A program made the translations under genes and the position numbers. This document shows, in pieces, positions 32,723 through 43,100 of a DNA stretch of 64,000 bases. Source of the stretch: Saccharomycopsis fibuligera x Saccharomycopsis cf. fibuligera (taxonomy: Eukaryota; Ascomycota; Saccharomycetes; Ascoideales; Saccharomycopsidaceae); assembly GCA_001936135.1 (NCBI GenBank), contig CP012814.1, forward strand, positions 868,001 through 932,000, written 5' to 3'. Below the pieces are notes generated by a model. The model saw only the letters and a list, made by a program, of their open reading frames with translations. It did no database searches and had not been told where the DNA came from. Position 1 is the stretch's first letter, and each line of letters starts with the position of its first letter.

Positions 32723-32734
32723 AGACTGTAAATC
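32723..32734 (-). other. Primer-binding site of copia-C, tRNA-Tyr anticodon region
   Basis: Directly internal to the 5' LTR the plus strand reads AGACTGTAAATC, identical to nucleotides 29-40 of yeast tRNA-Tyr (GUA anticodon) after splicing. The element RNA would pair with that region. This is a half-tRNA primer like that of copia but from a different tRNA. Confidence 0.65.
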
Positions 32735-33185
32735 TGTAAAAAGTGGGTTGATAAAGAAGAGCTAGAAAAAAATAGTTTGATGAACAAAAATAAAGTGTAT
32801 TGGATAGAAAAATAAAGAGTGTAAAGTTGTTAAGCTTAGTTCTGTAAAGAAGTATATAATTGTAGAGAACATGAAAAGAAAAGAAGCGGGAAAGGCCCGC
32901 CTTAAGTAGGAAAAATAAGTTGAGTCAATGAAATTGGAGTGGCGTAATAAAGGTGGCGGGAAAAACAAAAGTTTTCACGCAGCAGTAAGGATCGGCACCC
33001 CATGCAGAAGCGCACGTAGACGGAATGAAAAAGTAAACAAATAAGATGCAGCAGAACTGTATACCATGCAAATGGATCAACAGTATACCATGACAATGGA
33101 TGAAAACATAAAAGGAGTAAAGGAGATAAAGTCAAAAATTAGGAAGGTAAGGACTAAAGGAATATGAATGTTTGAATTTCAACAT
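32735..33185 (-). repeat. 5' LTR of copia-C, 451 bp
   Basis: Same ends and sequence as the 3' LTR with about a dozen differences. It abuts an old copia-A LTR relic at 33186. Confidence 0.92.
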
Positions 33186-33360
33186 TTCTCGTATATGTCT
33201 CATATATTATGTAACCCTCCAGAATGTTCTCGAACAATCTCGTATTTTCTCGTATATCCTGGGACACTCTAGAACAACATCGAATCCTCTGAAAACTCAT
33301 CGAATATTCTAGAGCCTTCTAGAAGCAACTGGATCTATCTTTAAATTATCACAATCAACA
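33186..33360 (-). repeat. Old copia-A LTR relic
   Basis: About 175 bp resembles the U3 end of the copia-A LTR in minus orientation but with many differences from the young copies. It ends at a TGTTGATTG-like LTR start (plus strand CAATCAACA). It shows that the family was active here long ago. Confidence 0.85.
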
Positions 33361-34349
33361 GAGTTTATAAGAAATTTCTAGATACTTATAGTGTTAACAT
33401 TATCTTTGCGACTCCCAGCCATCATCAGTATAATGGTCTAGCCGAACGGAATATTCGTACAGTCAGTCAAGTACTCAAAAGTTACATGGAATTGTTTTCA
33501 AATTGGCATCAGTATTTACCCATTATTGAATAACTTGAACGATGCAAAGCAAACGCGTGATTTAATGCTTGTCAGATTAGTACAGGCAGAAACAATGTTT
33601 TACCAGTTTCACAATCAACTCATTTTCTGCAAGAAGTTGTTCCTTGGCATGAACTACAGGAGCCCAAAAAGCGTGAATACTACAATGAGAATCCAAACGC
33701 TTTAGCTAATTATGTTCAGTTTCAAGATGATCATCATCAGGTAATTTGGAGATTAGTTAAGAATGGGGATATTGACAACATTATCAGTCGCGAGTTTAAA
33801 GCCAACAACTTTAGACCAATTCAGAAATTCCGGAAAAATGACTTGGTATTCGTTCATCGACTTGCTTTCCATAGTGCAACTATAAGCAAGTGGGATCCAA
33901 TATATTTTGGACCATATCGCTGTGTTTCAGCGATAAATGAATACAATCAGATTTCTATCAACATTCCTCTTCGGAGAAGTCTACGAAATCAAAAATTCTT
34001 ATGCAAATGGTTAAAACCTTACCAACGTCAGAATGACTCTGATTTTAGTTATTTACACCGAGTTTTTCAGGATTATCTCAATTGTCCACAAAAGCGTCAA
34101 TTGAAGGCACGTTTAGATGATATCAAAGAGATTATTTTCATTGATATCGCTAATGAAGAGATATTTGCCACGTTTCACCGTGCTCCTCCCCATATCGCTG
34201 GTATTTTTGATGTTGCAACCTGGATGGAATGCGTGCCACAAGCAATAACCAAGAGATTGTTGAAAACATTTTTGATAAGAACGGAACAAGAACCAACTGA
34301 CCAATTGGTTGATAATTGGTTACTGGATTTGGAGAAGATGTCACGTTGA
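33361..34349 (+). mobile_element. gypsy-2 fossil: integrase C-terminal part, broken (several breaks)
   Basis: A plus-strand remnant of a Ty3/gypsy pol gene. Near 33420 an integrase core motif is readable (HHQYNGLAERNIRT, the region around the catalytic Glu). From about 33840 a longer open stretch resembles the integrase C-terminal domain (WDPIYFGPYRC, KWLKPYQ), followed by about 110 residues I do not recognise. RT, protease and Gag are absent. It is an old fossil, interrupted on the left by the copia-A relic. Confidence 0.7.
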
Positions 34350-35296
34350 GACATTTTGGTTAAAGTTACAGTTTTAGAAGTAAACATGTTTTCACCATGG
34401 TTGAATTTTTTTGGTATACACCATAACTATTTGATAGCAACCTAAGTATTCGGTATGTATATTCGGCAAACTTAGTTTGTATTATTGCGATTTAGTACGA
34501 TTTATTTGATATTGTTTTGAATTTTAAGTGAAACATCAACACGAGAGTTATAGACAGCGATAAACAAGGACAAATACTATATACACTGACTGAAAACTAG
34601 TATCTAGCGCGAGGTCACGCTTTCTGGCCACAAGGGGAAGAATAAGTTGTCAGTTATTTGTTGCCAAGGCTACAATGACAACTAGCAATCTAGGAAAGAG
34701 AAAACGAATGACTTGACGATGATCAAGAGTTAACGAAGAGAATAATTGAAAAGAAGTTGGATTTAGTCCTCTTCAAATATGGACCCTTGGAGGTCGTGGA
34801 TGAAAAGAAGTTAAAAAATCTCCTCTTCGAATATGGACCCTCGGAGGTCATGGATGGAATGAAGTTGGATCTAGTCCTCTTCGAAGTTTGGATTCCTGGA
34901 GATCATCGATACGAAAGAGGGACGTTTATGTACCTCTTTCAGAATAAGCGAAACGCTGAATTATCGATTTGATTGAAACGGATCTGGATGGATGATCGTA
35001 TTTTATTTTATATTTATTGCTCTGCTAGTCTGACGTATTCAATGGCAAATCATTGTACGGAGATTTAGTATATACCAGGTATCAATTACTGACAAGGCAA
35101 CTCTGATTGGCCCTTCCGGCGTTGGCTCTGCCATCGATATGCATTGCAAAGTGGTTAGCAGCCAATTAGCTGGGATGTGCACAAGAACGCATCAAACCTT
35201 TTCTTTCTGGCCAAGAGAAGAGTTTTTTATTTTTCATCTTTCTTATTTTTCATTTAGCATGCATGCAAATTCTCATTTTTCATTTATAAATTTGGA
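34350..35296. other. Unassigned stretch downstream of gypsy-2
   Basis: No gene is recognised. It may be the 3' untranslated part of the gypsy-2 fossil. The only clear structure is the 54-bp tandem repeat at 34751-34912. Confidence 0.5.
34751..34912 (+). repeat. Three diverged 54-bp tandem repeats
   Basis: Units 34751-34804, 34805-34858 and 34859-34912 keep a common frame. The first two encode KKLDLVLFKYGPLEVVDE and KKLKNLLFEYGPSEVMDG; the third is more diverged. The frame is open from 34757 to 34972 but no start or family is evident. Confidence 0.75.
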
Positions 35297-35789
35297 TGTT
35301 AACATTTCTTCCTAATTTATTATCTTCTACAAGTTGAAAGAGCGGAATGGATCGATGGGAGTGGTTTTTTGATTTGGTCCGCAATATGGTAATGGCGTTA
35401 TATGTTTCCCACTTCGTGTACCAGGATTGGCTCGTGCAATTCTGAACCTTCGCTGGGTAGTACAGATTGGAGATAATTTCGAGGGCGAAATTTTGTCGAG
35501 GCAGGGAAGTGTTGCGAACATTTTCCTTTATTGTATTTGTCGCGAACATGTTCCTTTATCGGATACACATTCCGGATCAGTCTGTGTTCACAATCAGTCT
35601 AGACAAGAGGAACCCTAGTTTGCTATCGAAAATCTTGTATAAAGGTCGGCGTTGTGTTCCTTCTAACTTGTGTATATAGCGATGGGCGGAATAAAGGATA
35701 AGCCGGAGATACCCATCGATAACGATAATAACTCCTACGATACGCGTTTAAAGGTGCTTAGTAGAGAACTATCCCTTTAAAACACAACA
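35297..35789 (+). repeat. Possible solo LTR of an unassigned family (LTR-D)
   Basis: It starts TGTTAACATT, ends AAAACACAACA and contains TATAAAGG near 35638, all LTR-like. Its last 55 bases have an inverted homologue next to tRNA-Lys (39562-39628), which supports a repeated element. No internal region, partner LTR or target duplication was found, and the left boundary is a guess. Confidence 0.4.
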
Positions 35790-35793
35790 CAAT

Positions 35794-36087
35794 TGTAACA
35801 AATCAGTCCCAGATAGCTCTTAGCTAACGATAGCTCTTAGGTATCGATAGCTCCTAGGTAACAAGCTCCTAACAATAACTATATAAGTAGCTAAGTTCGT
35901 CTTTATTATTATTATGTATTCTGTATAGATAACAGTAAGCGAAGTCATCTTCCTTTTATTACAATATACTTATCTCCTTTACTTTATCTTGAGTCTTATC
36001 TCTCTTCCTAGTCGATCCTAGAAAATAACTATGAATCCTGAAACCTTCTCACGTCTTAATTCAGACCCCTTCACCCCATCTCTTACA
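35794..36087 (+). repeat. Solo gypsy-1-type LTR, 12 bp upstream of tRNA-Pro
   Basis: A 294-bp copy of the Ty3/gypsy LTR (TGTAACAAATC...CATCTCTTACA) with only two or three of the 17-bp units. It includes the ATATAAG promoter core near 35881 and the Gag start codon ATGAATCCTG. Flanks ACAAT and TAATA do not match. It is more diverged than the LTRs at 52472 and 57027, so older. Confidence 0.93.
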
Positions 36088-36099
36088 TAATAAAGTTGA

Positions 36100-36206
36100 G
36101 GCCGCATGGTCTAGAGGTATGATTCTCGCTTTGGGTAGCGAGCTCCAGCTACACTGGAGCTTAGTGAGCATGTGAGAGGTCCAGGGTTCAATTCCCTGTG
36201 TGGCCC
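36100..36206 (+). tRNA. tRNA-Pro (UGG) with intron
   Basis: Acceptor stem GGCCGCA pairs with TGTGGCC and the T arm is CAGGG-TTCAATT-CCCTG. The anticodon TGG is at 36132-36134 within loop TTTGGGT. A 35-nt intron (36136-36170) lies just after nucleotide 37, as in yeast tRNA-Pro(UGG) genes. The discriminator base is C at 36206. It decodes proline codons. A gypsy LTR ends 12 bp upstream. Confidence 0.95.
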
Positions 36207-36213
36207 TTTTTTT
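36207..36213 (+). terminator. Pol III terminator of tRNA-Pro
   Basis: A run of T directly after the discriminator base. Confidence 0.85.
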
Positions 36214-37269
36214 GTCGACATCCCATGTAAAACCGATGCGAGGTTCTCAGAACCTGGTGTATTTTTTATCAGAGAGCGTTGATCATGTTGATGGCTATTT
36301 TAGCCGGTTAGTAATGCCAAGTTGGTTTGTTTTTATATTGTGATCTTAACAAAGTAATGTTGAGGTGGAAATCAACTCACGTAGTTATGAACGATGCTAT
36401 TGGCTGGCTGTTATGCAGTGAATGAAGCATGTGCACTGGAGCCTATAAATTCAATCGCAGCGCGAGTTCCCTCGTTTTGGGCTTTTGTTATAGAAGTATG
36501 GCAGAAGTAATAGATCACAAAAGAGAATAAATACGCTTGAAAATAAAACAAAGAAACATTGACGAAATACCCAAAAAACTTCAAGGATAAAGAGTCAACT
36601 AAGACAAAAACTTGTATGATACAGAAAGAGCGTCCTGCCTGACAGTTCTGTAAGAGCGTTAACGTGCTAACTCTCAGTACTGATCTACTTACAAATTTTA
36701 TTGCTCTGTTTGTAATACTGTCCCGCTTAGCCTACCGTTATGTTAAAACAACAACTTGTTTCATCATGAATCTTCTGTTCGGTCATGTTAATTCCTGCAG
36801 TGCTGTCCGAGAGATTCCTCGACCTGTTGTAAATCTGAGATTTTCTCAGAGGCAATCACACAGTCAATGACTTTCTTCTAACACAGTATAGCGTTTCTCA
36901 CTGTTTACCTTTAGTTCGCATTAGTATTGGATGGTACACCTGTGTGAACTCTCGAACTGTTAGTATTTGCGAGTTTACTAGAAATAATTACACTATCAGT
37001 CGTACCTTTAACAGGTTATGACATTCATTCGATGATATTACTTCTTTGGCACTGGCTACTAGCTGAAATTTAAAAATGTACCGAACAGTGAATGCAGGAG
37101 CATGACGTATGTGAATAAAAACAAACGTAAAAATTACTGAGAGAAAGAGCACATTGCACCTTCTTGCTAAGTTCATTTCTGTTTAGTAGAAATTAGTGGC
37201 ATTCAATGTGATAACTACGTGGTAAAGATTTGTTCTCGGCTTCAGTTTTCAAAACTTTGTTGATTAATT
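36214..37269. other. Unannotated stretch
   Basis: Only short, unrecognised open frames (for example 36664-36870, 68 codons, plus strand). No transposon similarity to the rest of the window was seen. Confidence 0.5.
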
Positions 37270-37518
37270 TCATGAGGTACAGCTTTCAATGTATTTAAGC
37301 CAAACATTTGGAACATTAATATTAACACAGTGCTTCGCTGAAAACCTTGGGTAGCCATTGTGAATGCCAAGTTGCCAAGGTCTATAATCTACCTGGATAG
37401 CCATATTTATAGCAAGTCTACAGATATTAGAAGCAAGTGTAGGTGCTTTAGCAGGTTCATCATAGTAGTGCTCAGTTTGGCCTCGAGAGCATTGGCGAGC
37501 TTCCAATGGCACCAGCAA
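37270..37518 (-). CDS. Unrecognised 82-codon open frame
   Basis: An open frame without an ATG start (it begins at TTG) and with no recognised family. Codon content is mixed rather than low-complexity, and a few aromatic residues cluster (YRPWQLG). It partly overlaps the second exon of the putative spliced gene in a different frame. It could be the end of a decayed host gene or chance. Confidence 0.2.
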   Translation of the reverse strand: MLVPLEARQCSRGQTEHYYDEPAKAPTLASNICRLAINMAIQVDYRPWQLGIHNGYPRFSAKHCVNINVPNVWLKYIESCTS

Positions 37519-37987
37519 ATAAGGCAGAAGTAGAAATGTTTGTTATATCAGATTGACAGCAAGGGTACCGTAGGTAGCACTTGCGGGGAAGCACTGCTAA
37601 ATGGTCGGCGTTACAAGGAATCAGTATATTCAGAGAGGAAAATATAGTTGCAGATATTGACTTGCATAATTGTTTAAGAACGTTACGGGACTGGTGGCGG
37701 TAGCTCTCAAGAATCGTGAACTGTACATAGTATGTTGAAACACAACTACTGCTGAAGTTCGTTATTAGTGCTAACCTAATTTATGACTCTTACCTTAGTG
37801 TTTCTACTTACAGCTTATCCCTACCGATCATTTTACCATTGAGTATCATTTTGTCTTCCTGGTTTTCAGTCGCGTGGTTCCATTCACTTGCGTCGGTAGG
37901 GCCCTGAGTCTCAGAGCTACTGCTCAATCTTTGTGTGGGTCTGGGATCTTTTGATGTTTTCTTGGAGCACTTAGTTTTTGCAGGCAT
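37472..37987 (-). CDS. Possible small two-exon gene, unrecognised
   Basis: An ATG at 37987 opens a 59-codon frame, basic and serine-rich (MPAKTKCSKKTSKD...). Just before its stop lies GTAAGT (37811-37806), a strong fungal 5' splice site. Sixty bases on, an ACTAAT branch-like motif is followed by TTCAG (AG at 37753-37752). Splicing there keeps the frame open for another 280 bases to TGA at 37472, giving about 151 residues. No domain is recognised. Splicing is inferred from the motifs only. Confidence 0.3.
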
Positions 37988-39475
37988 ATCATATCAGGTT
38001 GCGTATCGGAAGAGTCTTCTAACAATAATAAATGAAGACAGGCCCCGCCGTTCAACCCCGAGTACGATGTTGAAGGAAAGTATTGTATTTTGTATTATGC
38101 TACTGATACGGTAGCGTTATTAGTGTGCTGAGTGCTATTATTATTATCGCTTTCTGGTTGTTCGTCTATTCGTCAGTTTATTTTTTAATATTCGTCGATA
38201 TGCTTCTATGCCACCTACTGTAATAGTTATTGTTACTGTTGTCTTTCGGTTGTCTTTATATATCTGTCTCTCTGCTTGAGCTTTCCTTCATTCGCATGTG
38301 TCCTGTCTTGTATTTCTGTTCATAAATATTATCTTTTTCTGTGTCACTTATGCACGTAGACGCACCACATCACGATCATGACTTTAATAACTTAGTACTG
38401 GTAAACGGCTACTCCGCTCAGTTCTCATTGTCAGCAGCTTCGTCTAATTTTTCTTGTTACATGATCGGAGATATTATATAGCCGTGCCGTTCCAGACGCC
38501 ATATACCAAATAGTCTTGCGTGAAACATATACCAATACTAAGGTATAGAATGTAAACCAGAACTATAGCTCAAAACTCGTAACGGTAATACAGTGCATGT
38601 ATTTGCGCAGCTGACATCAAGGCAAAACAAGCACCAACGAAGGACAACGGAAACATGCTCCAGATTATTAGATGACCAGGCATATTTTGCTTGTCTTTTA
38701 TTTTTCGTTTCGTTTATTTTTCTGATTGCTTACCGACAATTTTATACACCTTATTACAATACAACGCTTTATGCCTATATGATTTTCAACCTATAAATTC
38801 TGATTAGGCTGAACAGCCCACATAGTACCGTTGAGCTGTTAATAGTTGCAAATATGCCCATTGTTAAGCAAAGTAAAACTTTCTAGAGAGTAGTAGCTCA
38901 AGAGATATTATAAGTATTTATCTCAATCTGCTTCTCTAAACCGCAATGTTCTTAGGGCTTTCCTGCATAATAACAATAAAGCCAACTCTATGGAGTACAC
39001 AGATCATATCAAAAGAAAAAGTATGTATTGCTTATATAGGTTGCATTCCCACCGTTCATCAGGTATTATTTCCAGTTTCAATAAACTGCATTTTGCGACC
39101 AAAAACATTGGAACGCACAGAGGCATACCAAAGCAAACAACATCCAAGATGCGATGAAAGGTTTTTCGCTCATGACCATCATGGGCGAACAATGAAATGA
39201 CTATATATAGACCAAAGGAACAGAGTATTTTTCTTCAGTGATCTAGTCTATAATAAAAGTAAGAAGATAGGTAAAACTTCATTACAAAACTAATTCTTAC
39301 CACCTTATTAGAATCGCGTTAAGTGGTAATCCTTCACTACTGAACGAAGAACCATTTTAACCAGCGCACCACAGGGATAACGCCCCCAGGTATGAGCCGC
39401 AGACTTAGTACCCATACGTTAACGATATGGACAAAGCAAATCTATAACTGCTCTTTGTCAAAAAAAAAGAATAAA
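37988..39475. other. Unannotated stretch
   Basis: No gene, tRNA or repeat recognised. Short open frames (38593-38796, 38946-39200) have no recognisable features. Confidence 0.5.
39461..39469 (-). terminator. Pol III terminator of tRNA-Lys
   Basis: An A run on the plus strand, that is a T run shortly after the tRNA 3' end on the minus strand. Confidence 0.75.
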
Positions 39476-39558
39476 AGCCCCACGCGGGGCTCGAACACGC
39501 AACCTTTCGATTTCACAAAGGTAAGAGTCGAATGCACTACCGATTGTGCTAGCGAGGC
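39476..39558 (-). tRNA. tRNA-Lys (CUU) with 10-nt intron
   Basis: On the minus strand, acceptor GCCTCGC pairs with GTGGGGC (two G-T pairs), the D arm is GCAC/GTGC and the anticodon stem is TTCGA/TCGAA. The anticodon CTT lies at 39525-39523. A 10-nt intron (39521-39512) follows nucleotide 37. The T loop is normal (TTCGAGC), but the T stem has one T-C mismatch (positions 52:62). It is probably functional, possibly weakened. An LTR relic lies directly upstream. Confidence 0.87.
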
Positions 39559-39561
39559 TAC

Positions 39562-39628
39562 CAATTGCTTGGTGCCTCTAAAACGGGTAGTTCTCTACTA
39601 AGTACGTTCAAACGCGTATTGTATGAGA
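39562..39628 (-). repeat. LTR-D relic upstream of tRNA-Lys
   Basis: An inverted homologue of 35735-35793: both share ACGCGTTT and CTTAGTAGAGAACTA followed by a short A/C-rich end. It reads toward the tRNA and ends within a few bases of its 5' end. It is cut on the other side by a LINE 5' end. Confidence 0.6.
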
Positions 39629-39756
39629 AACGTTTCAATATGAATTCATCAAATGAGATCCAAAATGATACATCCACTTACTCCTCAGAGTATCCCAACG
39701 ATCCATCTGATCCCGCAACACATCCGGGACCACCCTTGTCAACCGCAGTTGAGAAC
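39629..39756 (+). mobile_element. LINE 5'-end fragment (start of ORF1)
   Basis: About 130 bp matches the 5' end of the LINE at 45685-52390. It has the same AAACGTTTCAATATGAA leader and an ATG at 39641 opening MNSSNEIQND, equivalent to MNPSNEIPND of the long copy. It is plus strand and is cut at 39756 by the LTR of copia-B. The shared leader start suggests that both copies begin at the true LINE 5' end, with a leader of only about 13 nt. Confidence 0.88.
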
Positions 39757-40162
39757 TGTCATGTCAGAGTATAGTGAAAGATCTGCTACCCATACCTGAG
39801 GTTGTCTCCTCTGAGTAGCACTGGTTAGATTAGTCTCTCTTCTAGTAGTGAAGGATAGCCATTTACTGAGATACTAGTTCTTGATGTAACTTAATTAGTA
39901 ATGAAATTGGACTTATATTCCTTACTTTTATTATAAACTATATCACCAAATAAAACCATTCTGTTTTTCAAACTATATATAATAATTTCATTCCTCACCT
40001 ATAATGCTCAGGTGATGAAAATTTTCCTCCACATCTTTGATGTTGTTCTCCTTAGCAACTATGCGTGCGCCCAAATGTTCTCGGCCGCAAAAGGCAGTTT
40101 ACCAAGAACGAGATTATACCAAATGAACGGTATGAAAGACGTTAATTGGTATAAATCCAACA
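39757..40162 (-). repeat. 3' LTR of copia-B
   Basis: Plus strand reads TGTCATGTCAGAG...AATCCAACA. A purine tract (plus strand TACCCCCTTAAA, 40163-40174) lies directly internal to it. Confidence 0.9.
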
Positions 40163-40174
40163 TACCCCCTTAAA
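40163..40174 (-). other. Polypurine tract of copia-B
   Basis: TTTAAGGGGGTA on the element strand, directly before the 3' LTR. Confidence 0.7.
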
Positions 40175-43100
40175 CTGTATTTCGTGGCTCAAAAACTAAG
40201 TCACATATGTTACTCATAACCACCGTAGTAACTGGCTTTGTGAGTACATCTGCTAACTGTAGTGATGACGGTACATGCTCAATGGTAAATTCATTTCCCT
40301 GGTATTTGTCTAGTGCAACGTTCAAACGCACAGCATAATGTTTAGATTTTGATGAAAAATTACCATTGATGACTTTCTTTATGGCAGACGTATTGTCAAC
40401 CTTCAATAAGTATGGTAATCTTTCTTTAACGAGACCAACGAATATCAATAACTCATTTAGCCAAGACGCTTCATTAGTAGCTGCAGTAACCGCTTGTAAT
40501 TCTGCTTCAGTTGATGATTGACACGTTAAAGCTGTTTGTGTGGATTTCCAGTGACTGTTGGCATTATTTAGGCGAAAGAGGTATCCTATTGTAGACCGCC
40601 TATTCTCTGGTTCTTGTGCATAATCGCTATCACTGTAACCTGTTAGTCTCTTACCGCTCTTATCTTCTCCGTATCTAAGCGCTCTTTCCTTTGTCTGTAG
40701 TAGATAGCCGAATACTCTAATAATTTGGTCAAACAAGACTCGGTGTGGATAGTGGGAAAATTTAGCTAGATAATTTATCGCATAGAGCGCATCTGGCCGA
40801 CTCATTGTTCCAATATATAATAATGTGCCGATCAATCTTCGATACCGGGTTACCCTTGTGTTCAACTCTCGTTGATCGATGTCGAGTGGGTGATCATTTC
40901 TATTAAAGTAAAAAGCTGGTGTCAATGGTGTTTTTAGCATTGTGCTGGGGCTTTGTATATCATACTCCCTGCAGGAGTTAATGATGTACTGCTCTTGATC
41001 TAGCAGAATGCTGGCCACTTGGTTGTCGTTACCCCTCTCCACTTTTAGGTCGGTATCTAGAAATTTCTGTTTGCCATCGTGATCTGCTGCAATGATCTTG
41101 ATTGTGTATTTTGCCATTAGCAGGCGGACAATAGAGTCTAATTGGTGTTCACTATCAGCAGTTATAAGGAAATCATCAACAAAAATACCAATAATTGCAC
41201 AAACTATTCCTTCCATATTTACCTTAATAAAGGTGCTTGGAAATGCATGGTTCTTCTTAAATCCTAGCTAAGTAAGATAGTTTGAAATGTTGTTGTGCCA
41301 TAGATTGCCTCTTTGTCGTAAACCGTAAAGAGCCTTGCGTAATTGGTATATGACTTTCTCCCCGCGGTTTACCGTTACATTACACTGGATACCTTGTGGT
41401 CTGTGAATATAGACCTCTTCCCGCAAATCAGCATTGAAATAGGCCGTAGTTACATCAATCTGTGCAAAATACCAGCTTTGCATCGCTGTAGCGGCTATGA
41501 TAGATCTGGCTATCTCCGCCCGAAGTGTTGGGGAATAGGTATTCACGAAAGTCTCGGAGCTTTGGATGTCTCCTCTAGCGACTAATCGTGCCTTTTCGCG
41601 CCCGTCACTTTTTCGGGAGAAGACCCAGCGAGTGGGAATTGCTTTGCGCAACTTAGCCAGATCTGATGTCACAATGGGGATGGGATCCCAGGTCATGAGT
41701 GATTTGTGTGACATTATCTCCTTTTTGATAGCATCATGGAACCCTGGTAATTGTGTGGCTGTTAGGTACGATCTCGGTATGGATGCTAAAGCATGCACCT
41801 TAACTCGTTTTACCTTGAGGTTTGTATTATGCGTAGTTGGTTTTCTTTTAAGGCTTGTAAAAGACTTGAGCCAAAATGGGGTGGTTGGTTTGTTCTTCGA
41901 ATCTCCACTTTAAGTGTTTGTGTCGCTCGGATTTGATTGGTGACTCGGTATCAGTTTCACTGGCGGGCGCATCGTGCGCGATGAGCCTAAGCAGCATTGT
42001 TCAATGGGTAGTTGTTGCTTATCAAGTAATTGAGACAGTTTTAGTCCGTCCTCAATGGGTAGTAGTTGCTTATCGAATAATTTAGGCATTTGTATCCCGT
42101 CCTCATTCGGTAGTAGTTGCTCATTAGGTAGGTGAGACACTTTTATCCCGTCCTCATTGAGTGGTTGTTGTTCGTTATGAATGTCTAATAGTTTGCGTTT
42201 TGTGGTTTTCGCAGGCGCGACCGGTGGCTGGGAGTCTTCCTCGTCAGTGAGGATGACCTGTTGTATGGAGGTTTTGGAATGGTCTCCGTTCGTAGCACTG
42301 GTACTCAGTGCCATTGATTGCCACTCGCTGCTCAGATCGAAAACTTCGCGGTTGTTATTGTTATTAGCAAATTCTACTCGTCTCGAATTTCCAAGATAAC
42401 GTTGTTTTTGTTCCTGTACATCATTGCCATATTCATCATCATCCTCTTCTCCCATCGCTTCTTCTTCTTCTGCATCAGCTTCTTGCATAGCTGGGTGTTC
42501 GTTACGATCACTGTCAACTTGCTCATTTTCATATGAGTCCATACTTTCTTTATCATTCCCAGGATCGTATATCTCCTCGACATGTTCTTACCCCCTTGAA
42601 TTTATCTCGTTGTGATCTTCAACAGAAAAGTCATACTGATTGTCATTTTCAAATGCTATGTTGTCGAGTTTTCCACCACTTGATTTGAGATTTATGTAGT
42701 CTGGGTAGAGCATACTTTGTCTAAAAAGACGAACGTGACGAGTGTACTCAAAGGATCCCTTTTTCATCAGTGGGACTGGAATGAAGGTTGTGACTCCGTA
42801 TGTTTGTTCATCATGTCCCAAATAGATTCCTATGTGGCTTCTGGTTTCAAGTTTTCCTTCGTTTGGTGGAATGTGAACACTCACAATTTCCCCGAATATA
42901 CGTAGTCGCCTAGCATCGAGAGGTTCTGGTCCTATTAGTTTAGCTGCGGATGTCTTTATCTTCGTATTATAAACATGATTTCGAATGGTTGTAACGTGAA
43001 GTATTGCTTCTGGCCAGAATTTGGATTCCCATTTGCCACTGTGAAGTATTGTTCGCGCGTCACTTAAAAGCGTCTGATTGAGGTGCTTCGACATTCCGTT

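Larger units (their letters stand above)
27076..33185 (-). mobile_element. copia-C (Ty1/copia LTR retrotransposon), broken (about two breaks) and interrupted by a solo LTR
   Basis: A second copia family on the minus strand. The 3' LTR is 27076-27525 and the 5' LTR is 32735-33185. The LTRs differ at roughly a dozen positions by eye, so it is older than copia-A. Parts from right to left: Gag (about 32.7-31.9 kb) with a knuckle-like GKLGHYSNDC, protease DSGAG near 31.7 kb, integrase (31.3-30.1 kb), an acidic linker with a Gly-Ser-Ala-Ala repeat, RT with YVDDLL near 28.6 kb, RNase H (SSAEAEY, 27.9 kb). A solo copia-A LTR splits integrase. A purine tract adjoins the 3' LTR at 27526. It is inserted in copia-A LTR sequence on both sides, without a matching target duplication. 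Confidence 0.93.

Noticed and set aside
27076-33190. Target duplication of copia-C
   Set aside because: Flanks CTAGA and TTTCT differ and the two flanking LTR pieces are of different age, so no duplication can be claimed.
35789-36092. Target duplication of the LTR upstream of tRNA-Pro
   Set aside because: Left ACAAT and right TAATA do not match; the left flank was probably altered.
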